A stretch of DNA of 64,000 bases from an uncultured Bacteroidales bacterium (lineage in GTDB: Bacteria > Bacteroidota > Bacteroidia > Bacteroidales > UBA932). The notes under the pieces were generated by a model, which was not told the DNA's origin, made no database searches, and saw only the letters and a program-made list of their open reading frames with translations. Made by a program: the position numbers and the translations under genes. Positions 7,820 to 16,320 of the stretch are shown here, piece by piece (position 1 is the stretch's first letter; each line of letters opens with the position of its first letter). The DNA is taken from positions 1 through 64,000 of the forward strand of contig CALUPG010000009.1 in NCBI GenBank assembly GCA_944322565.1, written 5' to 3'.

Positions 7820-8125
7820 TCAACAAGCAAAGGGGTCATAGTGGGTGTTCTTCAGGAAGGAATATACATCCTTTGCGGAATAGAAGAACTTGTCGTCTAT
7901 CCTTGAATATCCGAGCAACCCCTGATCCCGGTATTTTTTGAGGGTGGTGGTATTGATGTCAAGGAGGTCCATTATCGTCTTGTTGGTATAGACGGGAGCA
8001 AGTCTCGATACTGACAGGAGGGTTTCGCACACCTTCAGCAGATCATCGTAACTGACGACCGCAGTTCCGTATCCCGTCCCCATGTCGGGGAGTTTGTCTG
8101 AAATTTTATTTAAATTCTTTTTCAT
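7820..8125 (-). CDS. Small helix-turn-helix protein, possible excisionase
   Basis: The start at 8125 (MKKNLNKIS) is chosen over an upstream in-frame ATG because AAAGGA lies eight bases before it. The 101-residue protein has a MerR/excisionase-type winged helix at its C-terminal half: VYTNKTIMDLLDINTTTLKKY, then GLLGYSRIDDKFFYSAKDVY. Such proteins often direct integrases towards excision or control element genes. It lies 22 bases upstream of the integrase gene, supporting a shared transcript. Function as an excision factor is inferred from fold and position. Confidence 0.75.
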   Translation of the reverse strand: MKKNLNKISDKLPDMGTGYGTAVVSYDDLLKVCETLLSVSRLAPVYTNKTIMDLLDINTTTLKKYRDQGLLGYSRIDDKFFYSAKDVYSFLKNTHYDPFAC

Positions 8126-8174
8126 ATCGTAATTCCTTTTAAAATGTATATGCACGGATTCCGGAAAAGATTTC

Positions 8175-9737
8175 TCAAACTTCATTTATTTTTCTGAAAA
8201 TTTCCTCGTCGATGTCAATCATGGACTTGCTTGCCTCAAATTCGGCAGGGGTCATATATATGGCATCGTGCAGTCGGAACGGATGCAGTCCCATTGCCGT
8301 CAGTTTGTCACACAGGGGATTCATTATGTTGCTTTCTGCCCTGTTTGCGACACTCTTGAGGGTGTATTGGTGTGTTCGGTGGAAATTGAGGATTGCCTTG
8401 TATATGGAGGGGAAGTTCGATTTGAAATATTCGCAGACAATCCGTCTCTCCCTCTGTTCCCCTTTCCTGTGACCCTCGTACATATACTGTTCCTCATTCT
8501 TGATCGAGTAGAACGACTGGAATATCGGTTTGATTGAATCACGGGTGACATCAGTCCCTTTTGCTGCATCTGCATACAAATCCCTACCTTGGGTCAGTTC
8601 CTTGAACCTGTCCATTTCATCCTTCGGGATAATTATGTCACAATATCTGAAAACCAACGGCAGCATCGTGTAGTGGGCAGAATGGACATCGGTCACCTCG
8701 GCAAGAGGTTCCCCACGGAACCGTATGAACTTGCGGATCGGTCTCCGGATACGGGAAAATGCCGAATACAGTTTTCCGTCTTTGCCCTCCACGGGGATGA
8801 TGTTCAGATGCGAAATCGCATATAGATCCCGGAATGTCATGCAGCAGTCCAACCCCTCCGCATCGACTGTCAGTTCCGAGTAGCAGGAGTACCTGGAGTT
8901 TCTGTCCGTCTCCTGTGGCGCTGTCGTAACTGTTTCATTTTCACGGTCTCCGGGGAGATATATTTCACCTATTTGTTTAAATATTTCTTTTTTATCTTTT
9001 GTTTCTGAAACCACATTCAATATATTATAAAGCAACCTATCTATATCATCTATATTGTTTTTCAATGACTTGGAGTACTTGAATCGGGTACCTGCAATCT
9101 CCCTTACATGTCTTCTGATTACTTTCCTTGAATTTATCTTTCCTTTGGCTATACCATTTACAAGTTCACTGAAAAGGTGTACTGCATGGCATTCCCTGTC
9201 GTTTGCCGAGAAGATGCTCTCAACCTTTGAGGGACAGTATGAGTACATTTCGATCTGACCACATTTCTTCTGGAGGGAGGAATATATCTCGGCAGGGAGT
9301 TCAAGTGACACGGACCAATGTTTCTTTGCCTCAGGGAAGAACATGGACCTGCTGCCATAACAACCCATATATGAGATACGGTATTGTCTTGGGGTGACAG
9401 TCTTAATCAGTCTGCTGCCGTTCCTCTCGTATTCCTGTTGCACGGGATTCTTCATCTCGATAAGTCTGTTGTTCCGGAGGAACTTCAGATATTCGGAGTA
9501 CCTGTTGGCGGATCCCACCGACTTGAAGACATCGGAGTGGATCGGGACGAAACGGTTTGTTCGGGACATATGACGGTAGAGTTTGATTATGGCATAGCAG
9601 TTCAGTACACTCCGGACACATCTTCTGTCTCCGTAGTTCTTCATTGCGAGATCCTCGATGTAATCATATTCGATGTCGGGGATCGATACGCTGACGGTGT
9701 TATTTTTCTTAAATTGATAGTATTCAATAGTTTTCAT
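8175..9737 (-). CDS. Element-encoded protein with family-A DNA polymerase palm motifs
   Basis: I do not recognise this 520-residue protein as a named family. Its C-terminal half carries the three polymerase A signatures in order: motif A as EVTDVHSAHY (D350), an O-helix-like motif B RDSIKPIFQSFY (R399, K403, Y410; spacing one residue shorter than in PolI), and motif C as RLHDAIYM (H490-D491). An NRAESNIMNP stretch before motif C sits where PolI has its Q-helix. No 3'-5' exonuclease is seen; the first ~300 residues look like a winged-helix and helical region. It probably replicates or primes the element's DNA. It is 49 bases from each neighbour in the recombinase cluster. Confidence 0.6.
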   Translation of the reverse strand: MKTIEYYQFKKNNTVSVSIPDIEYDYIEDLAMKNYGDRRCVRSVLNCYAIIKLYRHMSRTNRFVPIHSDVFKSVGSANRYSEYLKFLRNNRLIEMKNPVQQEYERNGSRLIKTVTPRQYRISYMGCYGSRSMFFPEAKKHWSVSLELPAEIYSSLQKKCGQIEMYSYCPSKVESIFSANDRECHAVHLFSELVNGIAKGKINSRKVIRRHVREIAGTRFKYSKSLKNNIDDIDRLLYNILNVVSETKDKKEIFKQIGEIYLPGDRENETVTTAPQETDRNSRYSCYSELTVDAEGLDCCMTFRDLYAISHLNIIPVEGKDGKLYSAFSRIRRPIRKFIRFRGEPLAEVTDVHSAHYTMLPLVFRYCDIIIPKDEMDRFKELTQGRDLYADAAKGTDVTRDSIKPIFQSFYSIKNEEQYMYEGHRKGEQRERRIVCEYFKSNFPSIYKAILNFHRTHQYTLKSVANRAESNIMNPLCDKLTAMGLHPFRLHDAIYMTPAEFEASKSMIDIDEEIFRKINEV

Positions 9738-9786
9738 AAACGATAAAAATTTAACTATAATTCTTATCGCTTATGAAGTCGTTTGA

Positions 9787-10452
9787 TTACCCGGTTATGC
9801 CGATTCTTTGTTCATTTATTTCCGGAATGAACCTGTAAAGTTTGCGTATGGTCGATACAGATGTCCCTGTTATGACGGATATCTGCCGCAAGGACAACCC
9901 CTTACGGAGCAGTGAGATCTCCTTTGAATATTGCTCCCTCCTCCTGTCATCCGTTTTCTTGTATGATTCTGGTCTCCCCATTTTGATGTCGTTCTCCCTG
10001 CAGGTGGTGATGTACTGTCTTCTGCCGGATTCCATTCTTTCCCGGATCGTCATCCTCTCCATTTGAGATATTTCAAGCAATATCGTACATATAAGACTTG
10101 CCACGGGGTTGACCTTGCCGTCGGTCAGGGTTTCAAGGTTGTAGTTTTTTATGAACAGGCAGACACCGTTTTCATTCAGTGTCCGTATGATGTTCAATGC
10201 TTCAAGGGTGTTTCTTCCGAGACGACTGATTTCGAGAACGCATACCTTATCTATATGGTGTGTCTTGATGTAATCCAGAAGTTCGATTATCTCCTGTCTC
10301 TCTGAATTCCTTTTTGCCCCGGATACCTTGTTGGTGAAGACACGGTCGATCTCCCACTTCATCGTATCGCACCATTCCGTCAGTTCCCGTACCTGTCGTG
10401 CATAGTCCTGTCTCTGTGTGGACACCCTGCACAGTAATACCGCCTTTGTCAT
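9787..10452 (-). CDS. Serine recombinase (resolvase/invertase family)
   Basis: The 221-residue protein has a small serine recombinase catalytic domain with nucleophile S11 in LLCRVSTQRQ, the KVSGAKRNSERQ loop, and EISRLGRN with R77 and R80, followed by a long E-helix and a C-terminal HTH (LSLRQISVITGTSVSTIRKL). It could resolve multimers of the excised circle or invert a segment. It is the first gene of the minus-strand cluster, behind a promoter at 10507-10539. Having both a serine and a tyrosine recombinase suggests a plasmid-like circular stage. Confidence 0.93.
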   Translation of the reverse strand: MTKAVLLCRVSTQRQDYARQVRELTEWCDTMKWEIDRVFTNKVSGAKRNSERQEIIELLDYIKTHHIDKVCVLEISRLGRNTLEALNIIRTLNENGVCLFIKNYNLETLTDGKVNPVASLICTILLEISQMERMTIRERMESGRRQYITTCRENDIKMGRPESYKKTDDRRREQYSKEISLLRKGLSLRQISVITGTSVSTIRKLYRFIPEINEQRIGITG

Positions 10453-10506
10453 ATTCCGCTGATTTACATATTCTTATACGAATTTAACCAATGTCCACGA
10501 CAGGGG

Positions 10507-10539
10507 CAAATATATGACAGACAAATTTTTATATCTAAA
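10507..10539 (-). promoter_or_regulatory. Promoter of the recombinase/replication cluster
   Basis: On the minus strand TATATTTG (10507-10514) lies 21 bases from TTTA (10536-10539), close to the TTTG/TAnnTTTG consensus. The predicted start is about 50 bases upstream of the serine recombinase ATG. The rest of 10453-10723 is very AT-rich with no other clear signal. Confidence 0.55.
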
Positions 10540-10723
10540 TGGAGGGATGATGCCGTTGCAGAATAAAAATTTTTTGAATTTTTTCTGCTGATAATCAAAT
10601 CGTTACAATAAAATCATAAAATTTTTTGAAAATTTTTAAAACATTTTCGAATCATCACGATAGACTATTACGAAGAGCAATCACATGGGGTGGTTGCCAA
10701 TAATATTTTAAAATTATAAATAT

Positions 10724-11134
10724 ATGGCTTCATCCATTATAAACGGGCATCTTGACAGATGCACTTTATGTACCGCAACGGTTATCAAGAAAAGCGATCT
10801 CAATCGTGTAATGAATGCGTATCTGAAGGAAGAAGGATTTGCCCTTTACGTATATGGTCAGAATAGCGGGGAGGGCAATACCGCCAAATTTATTTGTCTT
10901 GATAAGTTTCCGGAAGAGACAGACATTCCTTTGCTCGGAAAGGATCTTGATTATATATTGATCCAGATAGAGCATCTTGAGGATGTCAATATTAAGAATG
11001 GAGACTTGAGTTATGAAAGTATGACACCTGGCTTATCATTCGGTATTGCCCATCGTATCGGGGAAAAGTTATTCTTGTTATGTGCGGATTGGGAACAGTT
11101 CATAAATTGTAAATTTTATGAAAAGAAATGCTGA
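10724..11134 (+). CDS. Unknown protein (136 aa), the only plus-strand gene of the element
   Basis: The ATG at 10724 opens a 136-residue frame. The product (MASSIINGHLDRCTLCTATV...) has a CTLC pair near the N-terminus and FLLCADWEQF near the C-terminus, with no domain I recognise. It is acidic overall and predicted soluble. It is transcribed divergently from the recombinase cluster, the position often taken by a regulator or an immunity-type gene, but no DNA-binding motif is visible. No clear ribosome binding site precedes it; the upstream 40 bases are almost pure A/T. Confidence 0.6.
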   Translation: MASSIINGHLDRCTLCTATVIKKSDLNRVMNAYLKEEGFALYVYGQNSGEGNTAKFICLDKFPEETDIPLLGKDLDYILIQIEHLEDVNIKNGDLSYESMTPGLSFGIAHRIGEKLFLLCADWEQFINCKFYEKKC

Positions 11135-11443
11135 AACCATGTTTCCGGTATGCTCCTGTACTACTTGTCTGACGGTTGACTTCAACCCCTGTGCAGTGGT
11201 ACCGTATTCCGGAGGGTGAAATTTGTCCTCCGGAAAATGGATCCACGCAAAAAATCGGGACAGACACCGACAGGATGAGGACAGAAGTTGAACGGGGTGA
11301 AGTGGGTGCAGTGTGGACTGATGCGTCGTTGAGAGTTATCATGACAACTTTTTGTTGTCACTGTGTTTTTTACACGGAAAAACTCTGAAATTCTGTGATT
11401 TTTTCGGATTTTTCGTCAAAATTTTGAGGATTCCTGTAACGAA

Positions 11444-11512
11444 CTGTGCTAAAAGTCCGACTGTGCTACTTTAATATTGGAAGTGTGCCATTTTCTGCCC
11501 CCAAACTGTGCT
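11444..11512. repeat. Cluster of short direct repeats (CTGTGCT type), iteron-like
   Basis: CTGTGCT or GTGTGCC occurs at 11444, 11461, 11483 and 11506, with spacing near 17-23 bases. Two copies continue as (A/G)CTTTAA, and an inverted ATTAAAGTAG follows at about 11528-11537. The repeats fill the 420-base gap between two genes pointing away from the other side. They may bind a replication or regulatory protein of the element. The remainder of 11135-11556 holds no supported gene. Confidence 0.5.
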
Positions 11513-11556
11513 GCTTTAAAATAAAACATTAAAGTAGTACACTGTCCGACAGGAAG

Positions 11557-12123
11557 TTATATGGACATATCCGAATCTTCCTGTCCTGAAATGGTCGATA
11601 AGCTCTTTGACATACTGATGAATTCCCCTGCACTGATCCGTTCGGGAAGATATCTTATAATGGTGTGTCTCCAGACTGCAATCCTGCATAGGACCATCCG
11701 TCCCCTGGGTGTTCGTTCAAGGGTATAGTATTGTGGACTGTTGTCCGGGGTCAGCACTATTGTCCCGTATCTTGCGGCAGTGGCAGTGTCCAGTTCCGGG
11801 AATGTGTAGAGGATTACGGTGCGGTTGTCGTTGTCCGTCTCCACGGATATTCTTGTCCGTTCGATTGCCGGGAGATACCTGTCGTGGTCATTCAGCAGGA
11901 CAAATGTCTGCATCATTGCCGTGTCGGTCAATGTTTCGAGGGGAATGTTTCCAGAGGAATATTCACGAACGAGGTAGGGGATGAAAAATGACTCGAAGCG
12001 TAGGATGATGTCGGGGGTAGCAGGTGCATCGACACCGGATTCGGACTTCCGGACGGTAAGCAGTCTTACTGCATTGCTGATGAATCCCCGTATTCTTCTG
12101 ACAAGTTGTCTGAAAAGTTCCAT
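11557..12123 (-). CDS. Unknown element protein (188 aa)
   Basis: The product begins with a basic amphipathic N-terminus (MELFRQLVRRIRGF) and then has a mixed alpha/beta body with TVILYTFPELD and QYYTLERTPRGRMVLCRI. The TFPE and YYTLE pattern reminds me of a set of short uncharacterised Bacteroidales proteins, but I know no function. No signal peptide or membrane segment is evident. It is 25 bases downstream of the 247-residue gene and probably co-transcribed with it. Confidence 0.65.
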   Translation of the reverse strand: MELFRQLVRRIRGFISNAVRLLTVRKSESGVDAPATPDIILRFESFFIPYLVREYSSGNIPLETLTDTAMMQTFVLLNDHDRYLPAIERTRISVETDNDNRTVILYTFPELDTATAARYGTIVLTPDNSPQYYTLERTPRGRMVLCRIAVWRHTIIRYLPERISAGEFISMSKSLSTISGQEDSDMSI

Positions 12124-12148
12124 ATTATATATATGGTATGGTTTGGGG

Positions 12149-12892
12149 TTATTGTCCCTTGACGAACGGTCGAAGATTCATCAGAGCAATCCTTACCGGT
12201 TGTGACGGGATGTCCCAGTTCTCGGCAAACGGATTGCAGTGGACATCATAGACATATTTGCCGTTGCTGTCCCTTGTGTCGAGGATGTCGAGATAGTCTT
12301 CAAGTTCCGAATACTTGGACTTTCTTCCCTGTCTCTTATCGTCGTTACCCGTATGATGATATGGTCTATCCGATTTGGCGATTGTCCACATGGACCACCA
12401 GCAGGCAAACTGGATGCAGTCGTTCCTCTTGATTGCCCTCGACATCATTTCCAGATATGGATATTTCTTGCCCGTGTCTGCCGGGGTTGATGTCATGGTC
12501 AGATACTTCTGCACGAAGGTGGCAACTTCCATTGCGGGGGTTATCTGGGAGATGAAGTCGTCACAGGTGAATCCACGGTAAGTCCAGTCACGGTGTCGTT
12601 GGTTGTCCATTATGAACTTTACGGCAATGGAGTGGATTTGTTGCAGGATGTCCGGTTGTATGGTAGTTCCCTCCGAACTTCCGTAGAGTTCCATTGCGGT
12701 GGTGTATTCCTCCCGGTACCTGTCGTCGGGGAATATGAATCCGTTGAGAGGGTTTCCGATTCTCCACAGGGAGTACCAGTACAGGAATCCGGGTAGGTCA
12801 CCTCTGCGGTAAGACTGTCTTGTCTTCTGTGAGAACAGGTCGAAGTTCTGCCGGAATGATTCGAGGGATGAGTCGAATGTGGATTTGTCCAT
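12149..12892 (-). CDS. Unknown element protein with an internal W-rich duplication (247 aa)
   Basis: This soluble protein has no recognised domain. Two segments look duplicated: RRGDLPGFLYWYSLWRIG at about residues 29-46 and KRNDCIQFACWWSMWTIA at 155-172, sharing R.(G/N)D, F, W(Y/W)S(L/M)W.I. Each is predicted helical and is followed by a charged, aromatic segment. The repeat suggests a two-lobed helical protein. It shares a transcript with the 188-residue gene downstream. The 190 bases upstream hold a terminator for the next gene in. Confidence 0.65.
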   Translation of the reverse strand: MDKSTFDSSLESFRQNFDLFSQKTRQSYRRGDLPGFLYWYSLWRIGNPLNGFIFPDDRYREEYTTAMELYGSSEGTTIQPDILQQIHSIAVKFIMDNQRHRDWTYRGFTCDDFISQITPAMEVATFVQKYLTMTSTPADTGKKYPYLEMMSRAIKRNDCIQFACWWSMWTIAKSDRPYHHTGNDDKRQGRKSKYSELEDYLDILDTRDSNGKYVYDVHCNPFAENWDIPSQPVRIALMNLRPFVKGQ

Positions 12893-13026
12893 TATTGCTG
12901 AATGTTGTTTTCGGAGTATTTATCGGAGGAATTTTCCGGTTTGTTTTCCGGGAATTTTAACGGGAAATATTGGAGAGAAATTCTCAAAACGAGTTTCGGA
13001 AATTTTGGAGAATAACGACATAAAAA

Positions 13027-13057
13027 CAATGGCAAAGGTTATTTGCCTCTGCCATTG
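13027..13057 (-). terminator. Terminator behind the secreted MORN-like gene
   Basis: CAATGGCA...TGCCATTG with an additional AAGG/CCTC-side pairing forms a strong hairpin; on the minus strand it is followed by TTTTTATG. It ends the transcript coming from 16271 to 13085. Confidence 0.7.
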
Positions 13058-13084
13058 CTATATAATCATAGTAGGATATAATAC

Positions 13085-15361
13085 CTAATATAAAGTAATT
13101 GAGGATACTTTTCCGTCTGTTATCCATATATATCCCTTGTTTTCAGGATTAAATAGGTTACCGTCACTGCCGATTCCATATAGGTCATAGCATTTGCTTC
13201 TGCCATGATCAATAGAAAGAGGGATGGCAAGATAAGGTAAAATACGAAGTTCAACACCTTTCACCAAAAGTTCTTGTGGCATCCCGACTATAATTTTTCC
13301 ACGGAGTAAAGCATCAACATTTGTCTTTCCGTATTTTTCGACCATAGAGGCAATTTTCTGCCTTTCTTCGTCTCTTTTCTGTTGTGCTAATCTTACTTTT
13401 CCTTCTTCTTCTGCAATGACTTGAGCAAAATCGAAATCATCAAGTTTCTTTCCATTTTTGTATATTTCAATTATTTTTCCAGTTGATGTTGTAACTCTTC
13501 CCTGGTATAAAGCCACACCTTCTAATGAATCATAAGATTGCTCTACATTTATTCCAAATGCGATTACTCGGCTATCATTCTGTAAAGAATTATTTGAATT
13601 ACATATTAGTTTAAATCTTCCTTCAAACACATTGCCATTTTTGTAATATATAAACCCTTCAAAGAAACTACCATTCTCCTTTCCGTTGACAACATATTCA
13701 TCAAAAGACTTTTGAATTTCTTTTAATATTACTGGTTGTTCAGTAGCGGATTTAGTTCGGTTAAGAATCCAACCTTCTGAATATGCATAATCACCATTTA
13801 ATTTTTTAGTTTCTTTTATTACAACATAGATATCATGCCCCACGAGTTCTTGTATAAAATTTCCCCCTTGTTGATATAAGCCGATATTTAGACCATCTTT
13901 GAATATATGCCTACCACTTGTCATACTCATAATATTGGGGTATTTGTCTTTAGGAATCTTTTTATAGTCCTCATTTGTAAATCTGAATATGTAATCATAT
14001 TTTGTACAAGTAGTAGTTGCTGCACTGATATACGGATTGTCAAGCACATCTCCATTTGGATAATATATGGTGTTTTCCAGCACCTTATTCGTTTTCTCGT
14101 CATATCTGTAGATGAATTTTGTCAAATCCGGATATGTAATTTTGAATTCGGCGATCTGACCGTAATTGTCAAACTTGAAATAGTCAGTTGCCTTTTCCTT
14201 GGCATACTCTGCTGCTATCCTCTGCTTTTCCTCCTCCTGCTTTTTCTGATATTCTGCATACTGGGATTCATTCATTCCTCTGACATACGTCTGGATTTTT
14301 GATTTGTCTGCATTATACAGTGTTCCCGTAAAATATGCAGATTCAGGCAGTTTGTTGTCAGCAATGGTTTCCTTGTCAGATTTAAGCAACCCCTCGTAGT
14401 ATTCACCGTCTGAATATGTTAGGGTTCCGTTCTTCGCATATTTCAGAAAATCTTTCCATTCCCAGTTTATCGATTCTATTCCAAACAGTTTTGTATAATC
14501 CGGACATGTAAATTCTTTATCTTTACCGTCTGGAAATATAAGTGATTCGGCAACAGTCCCGAAGAATTTATTTCCGTTGCTGAACTTATGTGAGACCTTG
14601 TTGTTTTCAAGATAATCTTCCCCAAGTGTGATTTTATATTCTTCCAAAAGTCCGAGTGAACTGATTTTAAGATAATCCCCGTTCGGTCGTCTCCAGTTTT
14701 CTCCGTTTCCGTCAATTGTAACTGTTGCTCCGTTGTCAAATTGGATTGTTGTAGACTGGTTAGCAAAAAGTTTCTTTGAGATATTGTAATTGTTGTTGTT
14801 TATCGAGAACTCTGCCGGAGAACCCTTGCATGTGTAATTGTCCGATCCGGCAAACTGTGTCATCAGCTTTATCTTTGGTTCCCGTAATGTCGGGATGGAC
14901 TCAACCTCTCCTTTTCCTGAAACATTGAATTCATATCCGGAATTTATCTTGATGCTGATTCCGCTTTCGCCGACTGCACACAATTGACGATTCTCCTTCA
15001 AGGAATAGAAAGAACCATTTTTCAGGGTAAAGGTAAATGCTCTTGACAGGAATTCTTTTTCCACCGTATATGAAACCTCTCCTTTGAATTTGAGGTTGTA
15101 TGTTTTTAATACAAAATTTGCATCTGAAACGGTTGTCCCGTTGAATGTTCCCTCCAGAGAGAGAATATTTCCAGTATCCACGGTTGTCAGATACTTGTTC
15201 AAAAACAGTTTGCCTGTTCCCATTGGACTTTTCTTTACAACTTCACCAGTATAATATGCATCATTGCCATACTTGATAGTTGTAACTTTGACTTTCTGTG
15301 CGTAGGTAAACGATAATGTTCCTATGCACAATGTCAGAATGGTTAATAGTAACTTTTTCAT
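13085..15361 (-). CDS. Secreted MORN-like repeat protein (758 aa)
   Basis: The N-terminus MKKLLLTILTLCIGTLSFTYA is a signal peptide with cleavage after a TYA-type site. The mature part holds scattered MORN-like units such as AYYTGEVVKKSPMGTGKL, YSDGEYYEGLLKS and YYKNGNVFEGRFKL, a central coiled-coil-like stretch rich in E, K and Q (about 375-400), a second EEEGKVRLAQQKRDEERQ stretch near 650, and a C-terminal domain beginning KYGKTNVDALLRGKI. It probably acts in the periplasm or at the surface. It lies eight bases downstream of the 162-residue gene and looks like cargo of the element. Function unknown. Confidence 0.7.
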   Translation of the reverse strand: MKKLLLTILTLCIGTLSFTYAQKVKVTTIKYGNDAYYTGEVVKKSPMGTGKLFLNKYLTTVDTGNILSLEGTFNGTTVSDANFVLKTYNLKFKGEVSYTVEKEFLSRAFTFTLKNGSFYSLKENRQLCAVGESGISIKINSGYEFNVSGKGEVESIPTLREPKIKLMTQFAGSDNYTCKGSPAEFSINNNNYNISKKLFANQSTTIQFDNGATVTIDGNGENWRRPNGDYLKISSLGLLEEYKITLGEDYLENNKVSHKFSNGNKFFGTVAESLIFPDGKDKEFTCPDYTKLFGIESINWEWKDFLKYAKNGTLTYSDGEYYEGLLKSDKETIADNKLPESAYFTGTLYNADKSKIQTYVRGMNESQYAEYQKKQEEEKQRIAAEYAKEKATDYFKFDNYGQIAEFKITYPDLTKFIYRYDEKTNKVLENTIYYPNGDVLDNPYISAATTTCTKYDYIFRFTNEDYKKIPKDKYPNIMSMTSGRHIFKDGLNIGLYQQGGNFIQELVGHDIYVVIKETKKLNGDYAYSEGWILNRTKSATEQPVILKEIQKSFDEYVVNGKENGSFFEGFIYYKNGNVFEGRFKLICNSNNSLQNDSRVIAFGINVEQSYDSLEGVALYQGRVTTSTGKIIEIYKNGKKLDDFDFAQVIAEEEGKVRLAQQKRDEERQKIASMVEKYGKTNVDALLRGKIIVGMPQELLVKGVELRILPYLAIPLSIDHGRSKCYDLYGIGSDGNLFNPENKGYIWITDGKVSSITLY

Positions 15362-15369
15362 GATACCCG

Positions 15370-15858
15370 TTATTTTGTTGGTTTATTTTCTCCTACGAAA
15401 AAGAATCTGTGTTCTTTACATACATTTTCAAGCAGTATGATGTCAAGTGGTTTTACCAAACACAATATGCACTCATCCATTTCTTCCCCCGTATAACGAC
15501 TGAAGTCAGGAATCAGTTCAAAATAAAAATGACCGTATTTCTCGGTTTTCACTACATACAGATTACCGGAAACAGATGTCATAGGATAGTCAACGGGGAT
15601 CCCACCTTCAATTGTTTTTATCGTGTATATCGGTGACGGATAAAATGGAGCAGGGGTATCCTGACACCGTTTGAGTTTCCTGTTATCAATGCTATAGTCT
15701 TCTGATATTTTGGACACATAATTTGGTTGTTTGACAGCAAATACTGCTGAAGCAGCAAAGTCATACAAAATATTACCCTCTTTATCGTCCACCTCATTTG
15801 GAAAGACATACCCCTCACTATCGGGTGACGGGATAAGATATAATACCTTGGCGTACAT
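15370..15858 (-). CDS. Unknown protein paired with the ART-like gene (162 aa)
   Basis: The 162-residue product (MYAKVLYLIPSPDSEGYVFP...) has no signal peptide and no domain I recognise; a TIKTIEGGIPVDYP strand pair and HFYFELIPDFSRYTGEEMDE suggest a small alpha/beta fold. Its start codon lies two bases after the stop of the ADP-ribosyltransferase-like gene, so the two are translationally coupled. It may be the partner, substrate or neutralising protein of that gene; only the spacing supports this. Confidence 0.6.
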   Translation of the reverse strand: MYAKVLYLIPSPDSEGYVFPNEVDDKEGNILYDFAASAVFAVKQPNYVSKISEDYSIDNRKLKRCQDTPAPFYPSPIYTIKTIEGGIPVDYPMTSVSGNLYVVKTEKYGHFYFELIPDFSRYTGEEMDECILCLVKPLDIILLENVCKEHRFFFVGENKPTK

Positions 15859-15860
15859 AA

Positions 15861-16271
15861 TTATAAAATTTTTGCTGGGGTAATGTTTATGAACGATTCT
15901 CCCTTTTTGCTTTCAAATTTGATTTGGTTCATATTGTCAATATTACCACCTAATATAGATGACCATATTGCGTCATGATGATATTTTTCCGTTGCCTCTG
16001 ACCCTTTTGACTTCATTATTTCCCATTGTTCCTCTGCGTATTGTCTGTCAAGAAAACAAATATCCAGTTTCAATAATGATTCAGAGTCAATAGTGAATTC
16101 AACTACTTTATAATCAACAGGATCTTTATGATATGCCCATGCAAATGCACGATGCATCTGATTCCCGACATAAAACCCCTTGCCAAGTTCCCCTTTCCCT
16201 TTACTGACATCTATTTTATGTTGGGAAATTGCTTTGGCATACTGTCCCTCTGTCCCATGAAAATAGTCCAT
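15861..16271 (-). CDS. ADP-ribosyltransferase-like protein, DUF3990-related
   Basis: The 136-residue protein starts MDYFHGT and continues with GELGKGFYVG (27-36), AFAWAY (42-47) and YHHDAIWSSILGGNI near residue 100. This order (HG, a GKGFY block, an (A)..WA helix, and a D.I..(I).G block) is that of DUF3990 proteins, which belong to the ADP-ribosyltransferase-like group and include toxins. H5 and Y34 could match the first two catalytic positions; the third is not certain. A GGAG six bases before the ATG supports the start. It heads a minus-strand operon with the 162-residue gene. Confidence 0.6.
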   Translation of the reverse strand: MDYFHGTEGQYAKAISQHKIDVSKGKGELGKGFYVGNQMHRAFAWAYHKDPVDYKVVEFTIDSESLLKLDICFLDRQYAEEQWEIMKSKGSEATEKYHHDAIWSSILGGNIDNMNQIKFESKKGESFINITPAKIL

Positions 16272-16320
16272 GTCTCCAATTTTAGTCTGTCAATCCAACT
16301 CCGAAATTGACGGTAACAAA

